Origin: Neelides folsomi
Lineage: Eukaryota; Arthropoda; Collembola; Neelipleona; Neelidae
DNA: 64,000 nucleotides
NCBI GenBank assembly: GCA_034687125.1
Contig: JAQGBZ010000151.1
Coordinates: 1 to 64,000 of the forward strand
Direction: 5' to 3'
Shown piece by piece: positions 9,664 to 31,713 of the stretch. The notes below the pieces were generated by a model, which was not told where the DNA came from, did no database searches, and was given only the letters and a program-made list of their open reading frames with translations. The position numbers were made by a program, and so were the translations under genes. How positions within the stretch are numbered: position 1 is the stretch's first letter; each line of letters starts with the position of its first letter.

Positions 9664-12600
9664 ATGCCCTGTTCGGCGGTCACCCTCAGTTTGGCCACCA
9701 TAGCGGCCGTCGTGTCCGTCGCCCTGCTCGCCATCGCCTTCTCCACCGACAACTGGATACGGATCGACGTGAAGAGGGACAGACTCAAGGTGCCATTCTC
9801 CTTAATACCTTCCCTTACTCCAATTCCCACATTCACAATCCCCACTCTTGGTTTCTAATTATGGGCTTCGGATAAATATACATTAAACTTAAATATTCAA
9901 ACTTTCATCCATTACAGGAAAAATTAAACGATTCGCCATCGGATTTTGATAAAAATGAAATTTACTTCACGAGAACAAAGGGACTCTTCAGAATTTGCTT
10001 CCCCCAACAGCGCCCTGACGGTGTGACATTTTACTTATTTTAACCTTGTATTACATTCTAAGCCTTTGAGTGCATGTGCAGCGTTGTAGACTTCATAGTT
10101 TAATTGTTAATTAACTTAATAGACTTAAATGAATGTTATTTAACTTAGATAATATGGTAGTTATCATATTTGTAACTAGTACATTTTTTATATTTAACGG
10201 TGTCTTTTTTACACTTGATGGTCATATAATATTTAAATGAGTTACATTTTTTTAAAAAAACTACCAAACAGTTGAAGCTACAGTTTAAAAACAATCTTAA
10301 TTTCTTAAAGATGGATTGTAATAATCATTCCATATTAGTTAAATTGATAGACATATATTTAATCGTTTTAATAGGAATTCAAAGAAGTGTCAATAAATGC
10401 TTCATGCACATTTCTTAACCTTAAACTCGAGGGCCTTTAAATCTGCAAATTCTTTAATCTTATTCAAAAAGAATGTGATTATCTTTGTAAATAGTGTCCT
10501 TATCAGCTCCAAGCTCGTAATATCGTAATACTTATATGAAACGATAAGAATTCTCCTTATAAATAGTTGTTGGAGTAGTTATGTATTTAGGAAATTAGTT
10601 AGTTGAAGTATGTATTTAAGGTCAGGACATGAAGAATTGGTTACAATGGATGTTCAATATTTATTTAATAATTTGTGACGTGTAGTGCCCCTCTACTTGT
10701 CTCCTGTCGAAACTTACTGCATGAATGTGGACTACTTTATCACCGACCAAGAAAACTTAACCGATGATTTCTCTCAGGATGAAATGGCCAAATTGCGTAA
10801 GTGTTCCTTCATAATAATAATAATTTCAAAATGATTAATTAATTAATATTTATATAAATTAATAAATAATACAAATGTTGGTAAATGTTGTAGATATGGG
10901 AAGAGCCATGATTGCTCTTTTCATCATGGCATTTTTCTTTGTCTTCATCGCGTTCTGGACGGGAGTGGCGGGTTGCTGGAGGAGGTCAAGCGGGAACATC
11001 ACGTCCACAGCCATCCTCATGCTCCTAACATGTAAGGAATAAATCCCACTCCTAAATTATATAGTTAGAATGTTTTGATGCAAGATGAATTGACAAAGGA
11101 TGGCACTTGTGCTCAATGCTATCCTAACTGTTAATGGTGATTGATGAGATGAAAAGATGAGATACATATTCAGGTTCTATGAATAGAATGAATAGAATCA
11201 TCATGTGTCAAGAGCTCATAAGACGCCCTTCCTCACAGTGCAAATAATTAAGGTTTCCCTTCATCTCCATGTTTTATTCCCATACACAATCATATATTTA
11301 TTATACCATATTTATTCTCATGTATGATACATTCATAATAATATAAATTTATATAACTCACATAGAGCCCATAATGACATTTAGGCACTTGATGTTTACT
11401 ATTTTTACTCTTTTATATTAGGTACAGTTTCTTTTTAAACGCACTGTGCAAGTTTTTCATTCGTGATCTCTCATTCGAGAAAAATAATAAACTTTCTCAT
11501 TTTCTCATTAAAATATCTCTCACTTTGATTATCTAATAATCATGAACCCTAAATGATTAATCAAAATATTTATCAAAGTAAAAAACGAAATTCATTAAAA
11601 TACGTTATATTTTAATGCCTTGAAGTGGGAGATTATCATTTTAATCATATTCAAAACACATTCACATTCATTTTTATCCTATTGATAACTCCTAGTCAGA
11701 GTCAATTTTAAAGACACGTTAAAGTTTACACGAGCGTGTTCATTTTCATTACAAAGACTGTATTCACGCATGTTGATAAATATAATTGAAAAACACATTG
11801 ACTAAACAATATTTAAATAGGATAATAACAAATGAAGATACACATTGCATTGATTATAATGGACTGTCATTAAATATTAAAATTACCATTTGATTGATTA
11901 AGTAGGTTTGACATTTGTGACTCGTTTAATTTTGTACAATTGACTTTTGACTTTTAGGTCTCTTCAGTGCAGGAGGGATGGGGCTTTGGCATGGAGTTGA
12001 GTACTACGAAAATGAGAAGCTGTCGGGATCGAACACTCAAGCTTACTACAAAGACTGGCCACAGGTAACGTAATTTGACTCTCTCCTTGTAAAAAGCCTT
12101 GTTATACCAATGGAAGCAGAACCGTCGGATTCTGCCATTTTCCCAACAAAGGATTTATTATATTCTCCGTAAACTCTTTTTATCCTTCCATTTCATCCTC
12201 TTTAATAATACAGATAAAATGACAGTTACTTTATGATCATTCTTTCGATTGAAAAACCTTCTAAAGGGGATTAAACATCCCGATGATGATGAATCTTTAA
12301 ATCTTTATGGTCGAATACAAATGTTGATATCACTCTGCTATTTATCTACTACTTTTTGTTCAACACGGATTAATCATACAAAGAATCGCCATTGTTTCAA
12401 ATGTAGGTATAAAGGAATTTTAAGTCTGCACAAATTATTGCATATAAGACTCATTTGAATTAAGGTGTATGTCTTTATGTATTTTTTATGTCTGGGTTTT
12501 GGTTAAAACTTGAATGATTCATTCGATCGCCTTATAATCATCATTGGAATTTACAACAGACGACACACAAACCAATGAATGTATAGGTCTTTAGGAAGAA

Positions 12601-14963
12601 GTGTGCATTAAAAAGCAGTATAAGAACATATCTAACAGCTATGTAAGTTTAAATACGTGTGTGCATTACTAAAAAGAATTTATAAATTAGCATATAAGGC
12701 TGTGAGGCTGCGGCATGGAGGTTGTTACTTCTATTGATTAGCGTGTCCTATTTGAATAATGAAATGACGAGGAAAAAAGGGCGAATAATAATAATACATT
12801 AGAAACTACAATGGCCAAAGTCCCTAATTAAAATTGAAACTCTTGAATAGAATTATTACCAATTTCTAATAGCTCTCCTGATTTAAATGGAAAAACTTAA
12901 TTAGCCTCGCACACGAATTTTAAGCCTTGAAAAGGTCTTTAACTTAAGTTAGTTTAACACAAAATACAAAAACTTTAATTGCAAATTAAAATTTTGTTCG
13001 TCTTAGAATTTAGGATATTTAGTATTTGGGTTTATATTGAAAGAATTAGTGGCCAAGAAAGAGAAATCATGTTTAAATTTTAAGAAATCAATCTTGAATT
13101 GTGGTTAGATAAAAATCTTCAATTAAACAAGATTAGAAGTCTTTTATAAACCCATTCAGTCTCACTCCATCAAAACTCCATCATTTGTCTTTTAGTGAGT
13201 AATTGAGATTACCTCACAACTATTTTAGGGCACGACCAGAATTATTAAAAGGCAAAGGAGTTAAAGAACAATACTTATACTTCCTTCATTGTACGTATCA
13301 AAGTATTGTAAAGTAATTTAAGAGGAAAGAAGTTGTAACAGCAAAAGCATAAAGTTGTTGCAAGAAATTGCATTCAAAATTAATCAATCAATCCCCATAT
13401 ACCTAAATAGTTTATCTATCTAGAATTTCCTTATGCTGAATGAGAGCAACGATGTCGTGTCGTGAAGGGCATAAAGAGCTTTCGCATTTAAAAATAATGA
13501 TTTATGGGTCCCAATAAGTGTACCAGATAAATCTATATAAGTACCAGATAGGGAGAAATGGATAGCTGTGAATGACTGATAAAATATCGTGAAAGTGCAT
13601 TCGACTCCTGTTTATAATAAAAAAAGAACCAACCGATTCAAGTGCATGGTTTACAGATTCAAATCTCTCAAATGTAGGGAAGGAGGAGTTGAATGTTGAA
13701 GAGAAATTCAATCTTTCATTGGTCATTGGGAGCAAATAGTTTTTAAGTTGAATTGTTTCTCCCATAAGATGATGAATAGGTATTTGACCAACTTGATTTG
13801 TATTAAAAAGAAGTGGTTGGTTTTCAATGGGAGGGATTGAGGGATGATGATTGGATGATTAAGTGGGATATGAAAGGGGATCTTTTTAACTTGTTTCAAA
13901 CCGGGTTACTGAATAGGCCGTAAGGGACTCGTCTTACTACAATCTCGATTGGTCCTTCTATCTCTCCTGGATTTCCGTTTTCTTCAGTCTGATCAGCACA
14001 GCGTTGTTCGCTGCCGCTGCCAGTTGCCTCACGAAGGAAACCCAACCTCAAAATGGATTTGTAATGACCACAGGTATTTAACTTCTTTTTTGTCCAGGCA
14101 TTAAAGGGGACGGCCTACATGTCCTACGACTGGAGCTATGTTATAAGCTGGATAGGCGTGGGATGGGCTCTGGTTTCGGCGCTATTATTTTCGGGTGCAG
14201 CCGTCTGTTTGAGAGGGGAGGAGAGGGGTGGAGGAGGGGGACATGAGCAACAATTACATTACCTAATGCCAGGTTAATTAACCTACTAACTCAAATTAAT
14301 CCAATATAATCCCTTCCGCCTACGCAAATTAAACTTAAGATAACAATCGCTTACTTTGTAACAACAAACAAACAACAATTGGCTTTACATTGCCACTTAA
14401 CTTTTGAACTTCAATTTTCACTCTCAAAGTGAATTAACATTTGCTTACATTTTTATTACATTGTCTAATTGTCTATTAAATGAAAAAATTGAAAACAAAT
14501 GGGCTTTTAATGCTATAATAAATGAACGGTTTTTAAGTAATGGCGGCCTATTTCGTTTTCCATTTTGTACTTTCCATGTTACATTAATAATTAACTATTT
14601 TTTGTCCAATAACGGGTTTTTATGTTATAAATGTGCTTTTTACTAAATCTATTTTACTCTAAATATTTAAACATTATATTAAATGTAATATATTTTATGT
14701 TTATAATTGACTAAATTTTAGCAGAGAGCAAATGTTTACTTATTATGGCAAAATTTAAAGCTTAAGCTTAAACTCGAACTTTTAAGTGAGAGTTAAAAAG
14801 GAGTTCAAAAGTTAAAAAAATGTTATAAATCAAAGTGAAATAAATTGAGATTAACCGAGACATTATGATTTTAGTGTATCCGCAGAAGCAACAGGGATAC
14901 TACGGCTATGCGTACCCGACTGCCTATCCTGCATATCCACCAGGAGCAAGCTACAACTACTGA
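9664..14963 (+). CDS. Claudin-like four-transmembrane protein with alternative TM4 exons
   Basis: Exons: 9664-9789, 9918-10020, 10686-10796, 10894-11031, 11958-12064, then either 13917-14073 (6a) or 14098-14272 (6b), then 14875-14963. The products are 276 (6a) or 282 (6b) residues. TM1 lies in exon 1 and ends at STDNW. The first extracellular loop carries the claudin-superfamily signature W...GLF..C...C (KGLFRICFP, then ETYC). TM2 is MIALFIMAFFFVFIAFW, TM3 follows SGNITSTAIL, and TM4 is in exon 6a or 6b. The cytosolic tail is Tyr/Pro-rich (GYYGYAYP to SYNY). By family this is a membrane protein of septate or tight-junction type contacts, or another PMP22/claudin role; the subfamily is unclear. 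Exons 6a and 6b are homologous and phase-matched. The 3' end is convergent with UCP4, 50 bp away. Confidence 0.85.
13917..14073 (+). other. Alternative exon 6a of claudin-like gene (TM4, version a)
   Basis: Enters in phase 0 after GAATAG and leaves in phase 1 before GTATTT. It encodes AVRDSSYYNLDWSFYLSWIS and the rest of TM4, ending SCLTKETQPQNGFVMTT. It aligns without gaps over 39 residues with exon 6b (shared Y..., DWS, SWI, V, L, S, ALF-like, AA, CL). Reading on past the donor meets an in-frame stop at once. Confidence 0.82.
14098..14272 (+). other. Alternative exon 6b of claudin-like gene (TM4, version b)
   Basis: Enters in phase 0 after the strong acceptor TTTTTTGTCCAG and leaves in phase 1. 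It encodes ALKGTAYMSYDWSYVISWIG and the rest of TM4, followed by a Gly-rich tail (EERGGGGGHEQQ). Only 24 nt separate it from the end of exon 6a, which is too short to be an intron. Confidence 0.85.
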
Positions 14964-15008
14964 AGTCACAACAAAATACTCTCTCTGCTAATTTAAGTGT
15001 GTGTGCCT

Positions 15009-15013
15009 TTTAT

Positions 15014-15014
<1 letters not shown>
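15009..15014 (-). terminator. Poly(A) signal overlapping the UCP4 stop codon
   Basis: On the minus strand AATAAA (15014-15009) begins with the last base of the UCP4 TAA stop codon (15016-15014). The UCP4 3' UTR would therefore be short and would run toward the claudin-like gene, whose stop is at 14963. No canonical plus-strand signal sits between them. Confidence 0.5.
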
Positions 15015-21031
<6,017 letters not shown>

Positions 21032-21552
21032 TTTTTCGAAAACTGAATTTTTAAAGGAAATGAATGATCATTGTACATAGAATGCGCCTTTTGCCTTTAC
21101 AATCCTCAATAATAAATAAGTTATTTTACAATAAAGTTGAAAGATGTACTGAATAACTGTACATTCTTATTTTATTTTACAGACTGTGTTTACTCTAATA
21201 ATACTTTTCATAACTCAAAAGTATAATTGCAGTAAAATGCTATATAATAACTTAAATGTTGAACGAACAATTTTAAGAGTATATGAATGATTGAAGATTA
21301 AAAGATTTTAAAAGATTGGTTACAAATGAGAAACATGACATTTTTGCCTCACACTTCATTTAAATCCAATTCATCTATTGCAACTAAATTAAGTTCAATT
21401 TATGTTAATTTACATTTAAACATCACTTGGCCAATAATTAAATAGATTTTATATTTAGAAATAAACAAATTTTCGCGAGGATATTAAATAAATATATTAT
21501 ATTTAAGCTATTAGTGAAATCAGTTAGAGGACGAGCCGACAATGAGTGGAAA
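21032..21552. other. Intergenic region between convergent drk and Lys-rich gene
   Basis: About 520 bp, AT-rich, holding the drk poly(A) signal. I see no open frame or structured element in the remainder. Confidence 0.6.
21111..21116 (+). terminator. Poly(A) signal of drk
   Basis: AATAAA 80 bp after the drk stop codon. Confidence 0.7.
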
Positions 21553-22969
21553 TTAATAGGGAGCAATGAAATCAAAATAATTAATTTTCTTTGAGAGAAT
21601 TTTCTGAATGACCCTCTTGAACTTGAGCTTCTTCTTCAACTTCTTAATCTTCTTCTTCTTCTTCTTCTTGTACTTTTTGTATCCTTTTGAGTTGGCGAGC
21701 TCTTCATCGGTGAGATATGGTACGTCATCGGGGTCGAGTTGGTCAAAGTACGGGTTCGTGGCCTTGCCCGAATAATGTCCAACAAAGTCGTGGTATCTGT
21801 GTGGAAATGGGTTCAGACTACAGACTGGGAAGAGGAGACAGGGACAGCCCGCAACTAAGCCCACCACTCCAAAGCCTTAATCTTCTGCTGCAATAGAATG
21901 GTCAAGATCTTCTTGAGTTCAATCTTGTTTTGGAGGATGGCTAGTTTCTTCTTAGCCTTCAATTTGTACACTTCATACTTCAGCTTCTTCTTCTCATAGT
22001 CGTCGTCCCCGTGAGGGCCCCGACTCCACGGCCCGCTGCAACAAACAAACGAGACCGATAAGCATCGGATCAGGGGACCTCGCCCGCGCCGCTTCCAAGC
22101 AACCTCAGATGAACTCGAGGAAGTCGATGGCCTTCGTGATGATTTCAGCCCCTACTTCAGCCAGCTCGTACTTAAGGATCTTCTTCCATTTCTTTGCTCG
22201 CACCACTTGCCTGTAGAAGTCCAGACGGAGCTTTTCCACTTCCGGGTCTTCGTCGGGGTCGAAGTTGTGGTGGGGTCGGGGTTCAAACACCTCCTTCACG
22301 TCGGACGGCAACCTTCGATGAGCCAAGAAGCTTTCTGTCAAGCGAGCCAAGGGGGCGGAAGCGAGCGAGAGGAAAAACGCTTACGAGAGATGAGGTGGAG
22401 GTCCAAAACCCGCGTGTCCATGCGGCGGTCCATGGTGATGGTCGTGACCATGGCCCTTTGACACGCTCAGTGAAAAGGGCCAGATCAAACGAGCTTGTCC
22501 GCCTGACCGTTCTTCTTCTTCAAAGTCACCAGGGTCACCATACAAGGGTCGTCTGTGTTGTTGAGGAATTTTCAGGTTCCGCTCAACTGATTCACCAAAC
22601 CCTTCTGGCAATTCCCCTGACTAAAAATCATATTAAACTGACATCTTAATTTAAATTAAATCAAATTTTTTAAATATTACTAAAATTATAAAAATATAAG
22701 AGATCCTTCTTAGGATATAACATAACAGCTTTAACTTTTATTAATTTTATAATTCATACGTCTGATTCTTCTTCATCATCCTCAATGGGAAGATCTGATC
22801 TTCCGCGAGTTGGTGCTGGGGCAACTTCAGCTTCCACAGAATCTGTAGCTCCTTCGGTTGCAGGGTCCCGGAGGATGAAGACGGGTCGGATGCCACCGAA
22901 AAAGTTTTGCCGGTTGGCAGCTGCAACTATTACTGCAGAGAACAGAAGGACCACGCTTAGCCTTCCCAT
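21553..22969 (-). CDS. Secreted Lys/His-rich protein with alternative 3' exons, family unknown
   Basis: Minus-strand exons: 22969-22760, 22620-22385, 22035-21868 and 21796-21553, for 285 residues. A signal peptide is clear (MGRLSVVLLFSAVIVAAANR). An acidic segment follows (EDDEEESD), then a His/Gly/Pro patch (GHGHDHHHGPPHGHAGF), then strongly Lys-rich helices (EKKKLKYEVYKLKAKKK and a run of seven Lys), ending FDFIAPY. A further exon-like block at 22312-22105 can replace the last two exons and gives 217 residues ending ITKAIDFLEFI. The donor of the third exon listed (21868) is weak (GTGGTG). A TATA-like box and a TCAGT initiator lie just upstream. I recognise no family. Polycation, His patch and secretion could suit binding of metal, acidic polymers or mineral, but that is a guess. 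Confidence 0.7.
22105..22312 (-). other. Alternative terminal exon of the Lys-rich secreted gene
   Basis: An open stretch continuing in frame from exon 2 if the acceptor ending at 22313 (ATCGAAG) is used. It reads LPSDVKEVFEPRPHHNFD and later RAKKWKKILKYELAE, ending LEFI and TGA. A stronger-looking acceptor 27 nt upstream (CTTGACAG) would put this block out of frame with the exon 2 donor. Skipping the block joins exon 2 to 22035-21868, also in frame. Alternatively a phase-2 GTACGA donor inside it could make it an internal exon. Confidence 0.5.
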
Positions 22970-22984
22970 CCTGATGGTTCAACC

Positions 22985-23025
22985 AACACTGAATACCAAA
23001 AGGGTCAAACCCTCGTTTTAAACCT
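22985..23025 (-). promoter_or_regulatory. Core promoter of the Lys-rich secreted gene
   Basis: Minus strand: a TATA-like GTTTAAAA at 23023-23016 lies about 28 bp upstream of TCAGT at 22992-22988, the arthropod initiator consensus, placing the start of transcription about 20 nt before the ATG at 22969. Motif and spacing both fit. Confidence 0.5.
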
Positions 23026-24152
23026 GTTTCATTTCTTTGGGGTCATCTTCCCTTCTCAATCATTGCTCCTTTCTTTTTTAATTAACGGTGTGGAGCTCCA
23101 TGAGTCCCTATACTTACTATACTTAATATTCTCTCCACCAGACTGATGTTTGTGCAAAATCATAGTTTTGGTAAAGATTTTCCACATTACAGGTTGTCTC
23201 AATCCATTGAAAAAATAAAATTGACTTTAAGCCTTTTATTCACTGATAAGAAGAAGGAATACGTGCTATGTTATACCACGACTAATTTCCTTTTGAAGGG
23301 CTTAAGAGAGCGAAGGTGTTTTGACTATCTCGGTTCAACTTGGGTTCATTGCATTGGAGGCTATGCACGACTATAAGGAAATGTAGGAATTATATTATAA
23401 ACCAGACAAACTACTTTATAAATTGCATGAAATCAAGCACTCGCTACCTCATCACTTTTTAACTCCGTTTTCACTTCATCTTTTTTACATTCATTAGCAT
23501 TTAGCACTAAATACCGGCTTTAATTTCTGAGAATTTATTGCCTTTTATTCTTAATATTAATATAAGGTTTTTAGTTGATTAATTATGCAAAATAAAGTTT
23601 GTCTCGTGACTGTCGAGACACCGTTTGACTTGATTACTGATTGTCAAAAAAGAGAACTTTTGAAAACTGAAAAATGTATCCTTTGCTTGTAACTTTGCTT
23701 TATGTGGAATTAAACTTGACTTGAATGAAAGTCGGCTTTACTAGAAGTTTACATGTTTATACCGGTTTGGTTTTAATTAACATCCCTATAAAATACGTAT
23801 ATAATGTAAGTTTTTTGGGAGATTGACAGCTAAAAAGGTGTGCATATGTGTCTCAACAAAAAACACAAACAGATCAAATGATAGAAATTAGCAAAAATGA
23901 GAACAAAATACATTACGTTTTACACGCGATGCATGCCTTAATTTTAATGCTTTAGCTTTTCCTTTACATCAATTAAAAACCAAGTTGAATTGCATTTCTT
24001 GTTTAAAAGTGCAACCTCGGATAAAATAAGTACAATTGATAAAAAATTAACTTATGGCCATTCTACCTTGTTTAGTAAGCAAATATTAGTCGTTTATATT
24101 AATAAATTGGTCATAAAATGCTTAAGTTTTATTTACTTTGATTTAACATACA

Positions 24153-24193
<41 letters not shown>

Positions 24194-25967
24194 TGGTTTA
24201 TTTATTCAATTAGTATATTACATTGGTATATAGAAATTAGAATAATAGAGGCATTGAACAAATATCCTTATGAAACCCGAAACGAGACGGGATATTATAC
24301 ACAAGATTACTGATTGATTTTCATCTTGAAACTTGCAGCTCAGTTCAACATATCGTTAGATAATTACCAACATTTGAATGCTTCATAGCAATCCGCGATC
24401 CACGAAGTTGGGCGAAGATGAAAGAACAAGAAATGCCAATAAAATGTTTTTTTAGATAAAAAGTAACACCAGTTTAAGGTAACACCAGTTTAAGAATTCA
24501 TTGACCTTAACCCCATCCTTATGATAAAATGAAATGATTCTTTGATACTACAAAAATCTTTCAACTGTATGTATTTGGAAAATATTCAGTTAAATTCCAT
24601 TTAACTTTATTAGTTATAGAATAATTCCTGAGTTTTTACATCAATATAAATCATGAAGGTACCAAATAATCAGTCTCATTGAAGAAATTAACCACAAGTG
24701 TGCGATTTGTTATTTGTGAAAAAATATTAAAAATGAGTTAAATGGGAGCATTAATTCTGATTAATTCGATTACTATCATATACGAATACACACCTACATA
24801 TTTATCATATATCTTATATTTTATATATCTAATGTAATATTTGAACGATTGATATCAGGAAGGAGCATGAAGGATAGTATTGATAGTTTACATACATAAT
24901 ATGGATATTATCACTTGTTCGTGTAAAAAGGTAAGGTACACATCCAGACATTTAAAAGTTAAAGCACTTTTTATACCAAAAGAATAAAAAGTACACTCAC
25001 AAATTCACAACTCAAATAATGACATTGAAATTCAATGTTAAAATTGAATCTTAAAGTTACTATTCTATCAAAATCTACCAATCAGTAATCAGTAGGTACG
25101 TATTTTAGTATGTACAGCACAGTATATACACGAAATGAACCTGAAAAATGTTTACTTGCGCTATTAATTCTTTATCTAATGTAATGAAATATAAAAGTGC
25201 TCATGTATATTTGGCCAATGTCATTATTCCCTTATTTTGAGTGGAGGCTACAGTGACCCTGTGTAGTGTCTACTCTACATTCATATGTGTATAAAATGTA
25301 TAGTACAATTTAATACATAAATAAATTTCAATACAACTGCCCAACTGTACACCTCAATAGTCCAAATAAGAACAATTAAAATGTCCTTATACAATTACAT
25401 AATGTATGATATGCTGTAAAGATTACTATGGAATAGAATAGCTATGTAAATTCTAAACTAAATTATCATATTTTTCGCATTTCTAAATTGTATTATTTGC
25501 TACCATGATCGTTGAAGAATCAATACATGTTGTATACCTAGTTTTGCTATATCAATAGTATGGTACACATCTCTTTGCATTGTGAACTAAATATTTATTC
25601 AGTAGTTGCTTAATTTTGATATATCCCAATCTAGGCAATTGAAAGTATATGTATAATATGTATATTACATATATTGTATACTTATGTAGGTTTACATATT
25701 CACATGTATAATTTATAATTAATGTTTTAATGGGTATTCTAATAACACTATAAGTAAATGTCCACATTATGTTTAAGGATCATTTGCTGAGATATAGAGG
25801 AAGGGTGTTTTGGCTCTCGATGTGCCAAAGGTTTGCAAAGTGCGAAAGTTGTTGAGTGAAAGCAGAGTCTCCTTCGGCTCCTAACCAAATCCACTCCGGG
25901 ATATTTTGCGGAATCTTTTACAACCGCGCTCATTCAAGAGAAAGCTCAGATTCTCAAGTTTTTAATC
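23026..25967. other. AT-rich intergenic region
   Basis: About 2.9 kb between the divergent Lys-rich and aconitase genes. It holds an AAT microsatellite (24153-24190) and a 16-bp tandem duplication (about 24466-24496). Open frames such as 23146-23376 (+) and 25552-25933 (-) are short, unlike any known protein and without splice context. GC rises near 25800-25967, as expected for the aconitase leader. Confidence 0.6.
24153..24190 (+). repeat. (AAT)n microsatellite
   Basis: An uninterrupted trinucleotide repeat of about 13 units in intergenic DNA. Confidence 0.97.
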
Positions 25968-30051
<4,084 letters not shown>

Positions 30052-30108
30052 ATAGTCCGTTGTTATTTCCTTTATTTCGCTAGTCTTCTTTATGAATGCA
30101 ACTTTTAC

Positions 30109-30114
30109 AATAAA
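30109..30114 (+). terminator. Poly(A) signal of aconitase
   Basis: AATAAA (overlapping a second AATAAA) 58 bp after the aconitase stop codon. Confidence 0.75.
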
Positions 30115-31713
30115 TAAACAGAAAGACTTAAATATATAAATTTACCTGTTTGAGGAAGTCTACCTGAATTTAAAGGTTCAAATTAATAAATGAAAGATTT
30201 AAAAAGTTAAAAACTTTTGATCTAATTTATTAATTTCTTTTGTACTATTGGGTACTAGTATCTACTTTTATTATCAGCATATTTTTATGACTATAATTTA
30301 TACCCACATAGATATTATATTGTCTAGCATTAGCTATTAATCCAAGAAACGATATTATGATACATGTAGATTAAGTACTAATATATTTCATATACCTACA
30401 TAAGTTTCATTTTCATTTGGATCTTGGCACCAAATGTAATATCTGGTAAATTCCATCTGTTTGTTCACATCTGTCGCATTTTAAACTTTCTTCCTATTTA
30501 TGAATGCTTGAATAAATAGGTATGAATGATACATGATACCGTATGCTCACAATACTCCTCAAACCTTTCAATTTTTGTCGATGTTTAGTGCCTTGAATCT
30601 CGGGATAAACTTTTAAACATTTCAATTATAAGTGCTAGAATGAGCACAACCAATTGCGTCTTAAAATAACATTTAAAGAACTTTTAAGAAGGCTTAGGAG
30701 AAATTCATAATATGAATTTCTATACTTTTCATTTCAGCTTGACAGTTAATTTACATAATTCTACCTCTTACGAGAATTACAGGATAAAACCGGGATAAGT
30801 TAAATACAAGTAAAAGTATTCATATTCATGAGACAGCTTTTTATGCTTATTGTTAGACTTTCTTATTTAAATGCCTGGATCAGGGTAGGAATAATTAATG
30901 GCTAGCTTAAGCATCGTAAAGTCAACTCTATGACATGATAATAATATTGACGCAATCAATAAATGTTATAAAAGTTTACTAAAATGATAAAAAGCATACG
31001 TCTAGTCGTATCGTTGTATAAAACTACTCCAAATCTTTATGTTACATACGATATTTACCTTAAAATATTGGCTATATCTACAAGTATTGTAATTTTGCAT
31101 GAAAATGGTCGTACCCTTCAGTATCATTATCACGTATTGTTATTGTATCACTAGAATTTACAATATTATAATTTTAAATTTTGAACATGTGTATGGGAAA
31201 TTAGTGAACAGACATTACACCATATTGGCAGTTGTGTTCTTATCTGCTAATGCATTTGGACAATTCTGAATAGTTATAGTTAAAGTATTTTATAGAGATA
31301 GTTGGCCTTCTGCGGATGTAAAATGCAAATAATGTATGGGATGGATGTGCGAAGGACGTAAGTGGATCAAGTGTGTACTCATTTGGGATTTGAGTGGGTT
31401 TAAAGTGTGAGGTGGAGAAGATAAGGAGCTTTCCTGGTCCCAAATAAATTCCCAACATCTCGTTGCGACTCATTTCAAATCCACGGGTGTGATGTAGAAA
31501 AGGAATCGACTCATGTATTTATCCTATATTTATTTCCTCCTGTATTTATCCTCTATATTTATTACCGAGTGTATGTCCTAGAAAGGGAATTCGGTTCATA
31601 TTCATAAATAAGGGGACCGAGCCAGCGGAGTGGGCCAGGACGGAACTGGGAAAGGTTTCAAGAATTTGCCAAAAGACCAAATTTTGGCGCAGTCGCCACT
31701 TGACTCGGACAAA
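30115..31713. other. AT-rich intergenic region upstream of PKA-R1
   Basis: About 1.6 kb. No gene, repeat or RNA is recognisable. The last 100 bp are GC-richer and probably hold the PKA-R1 leader. Confidence 0.6.
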
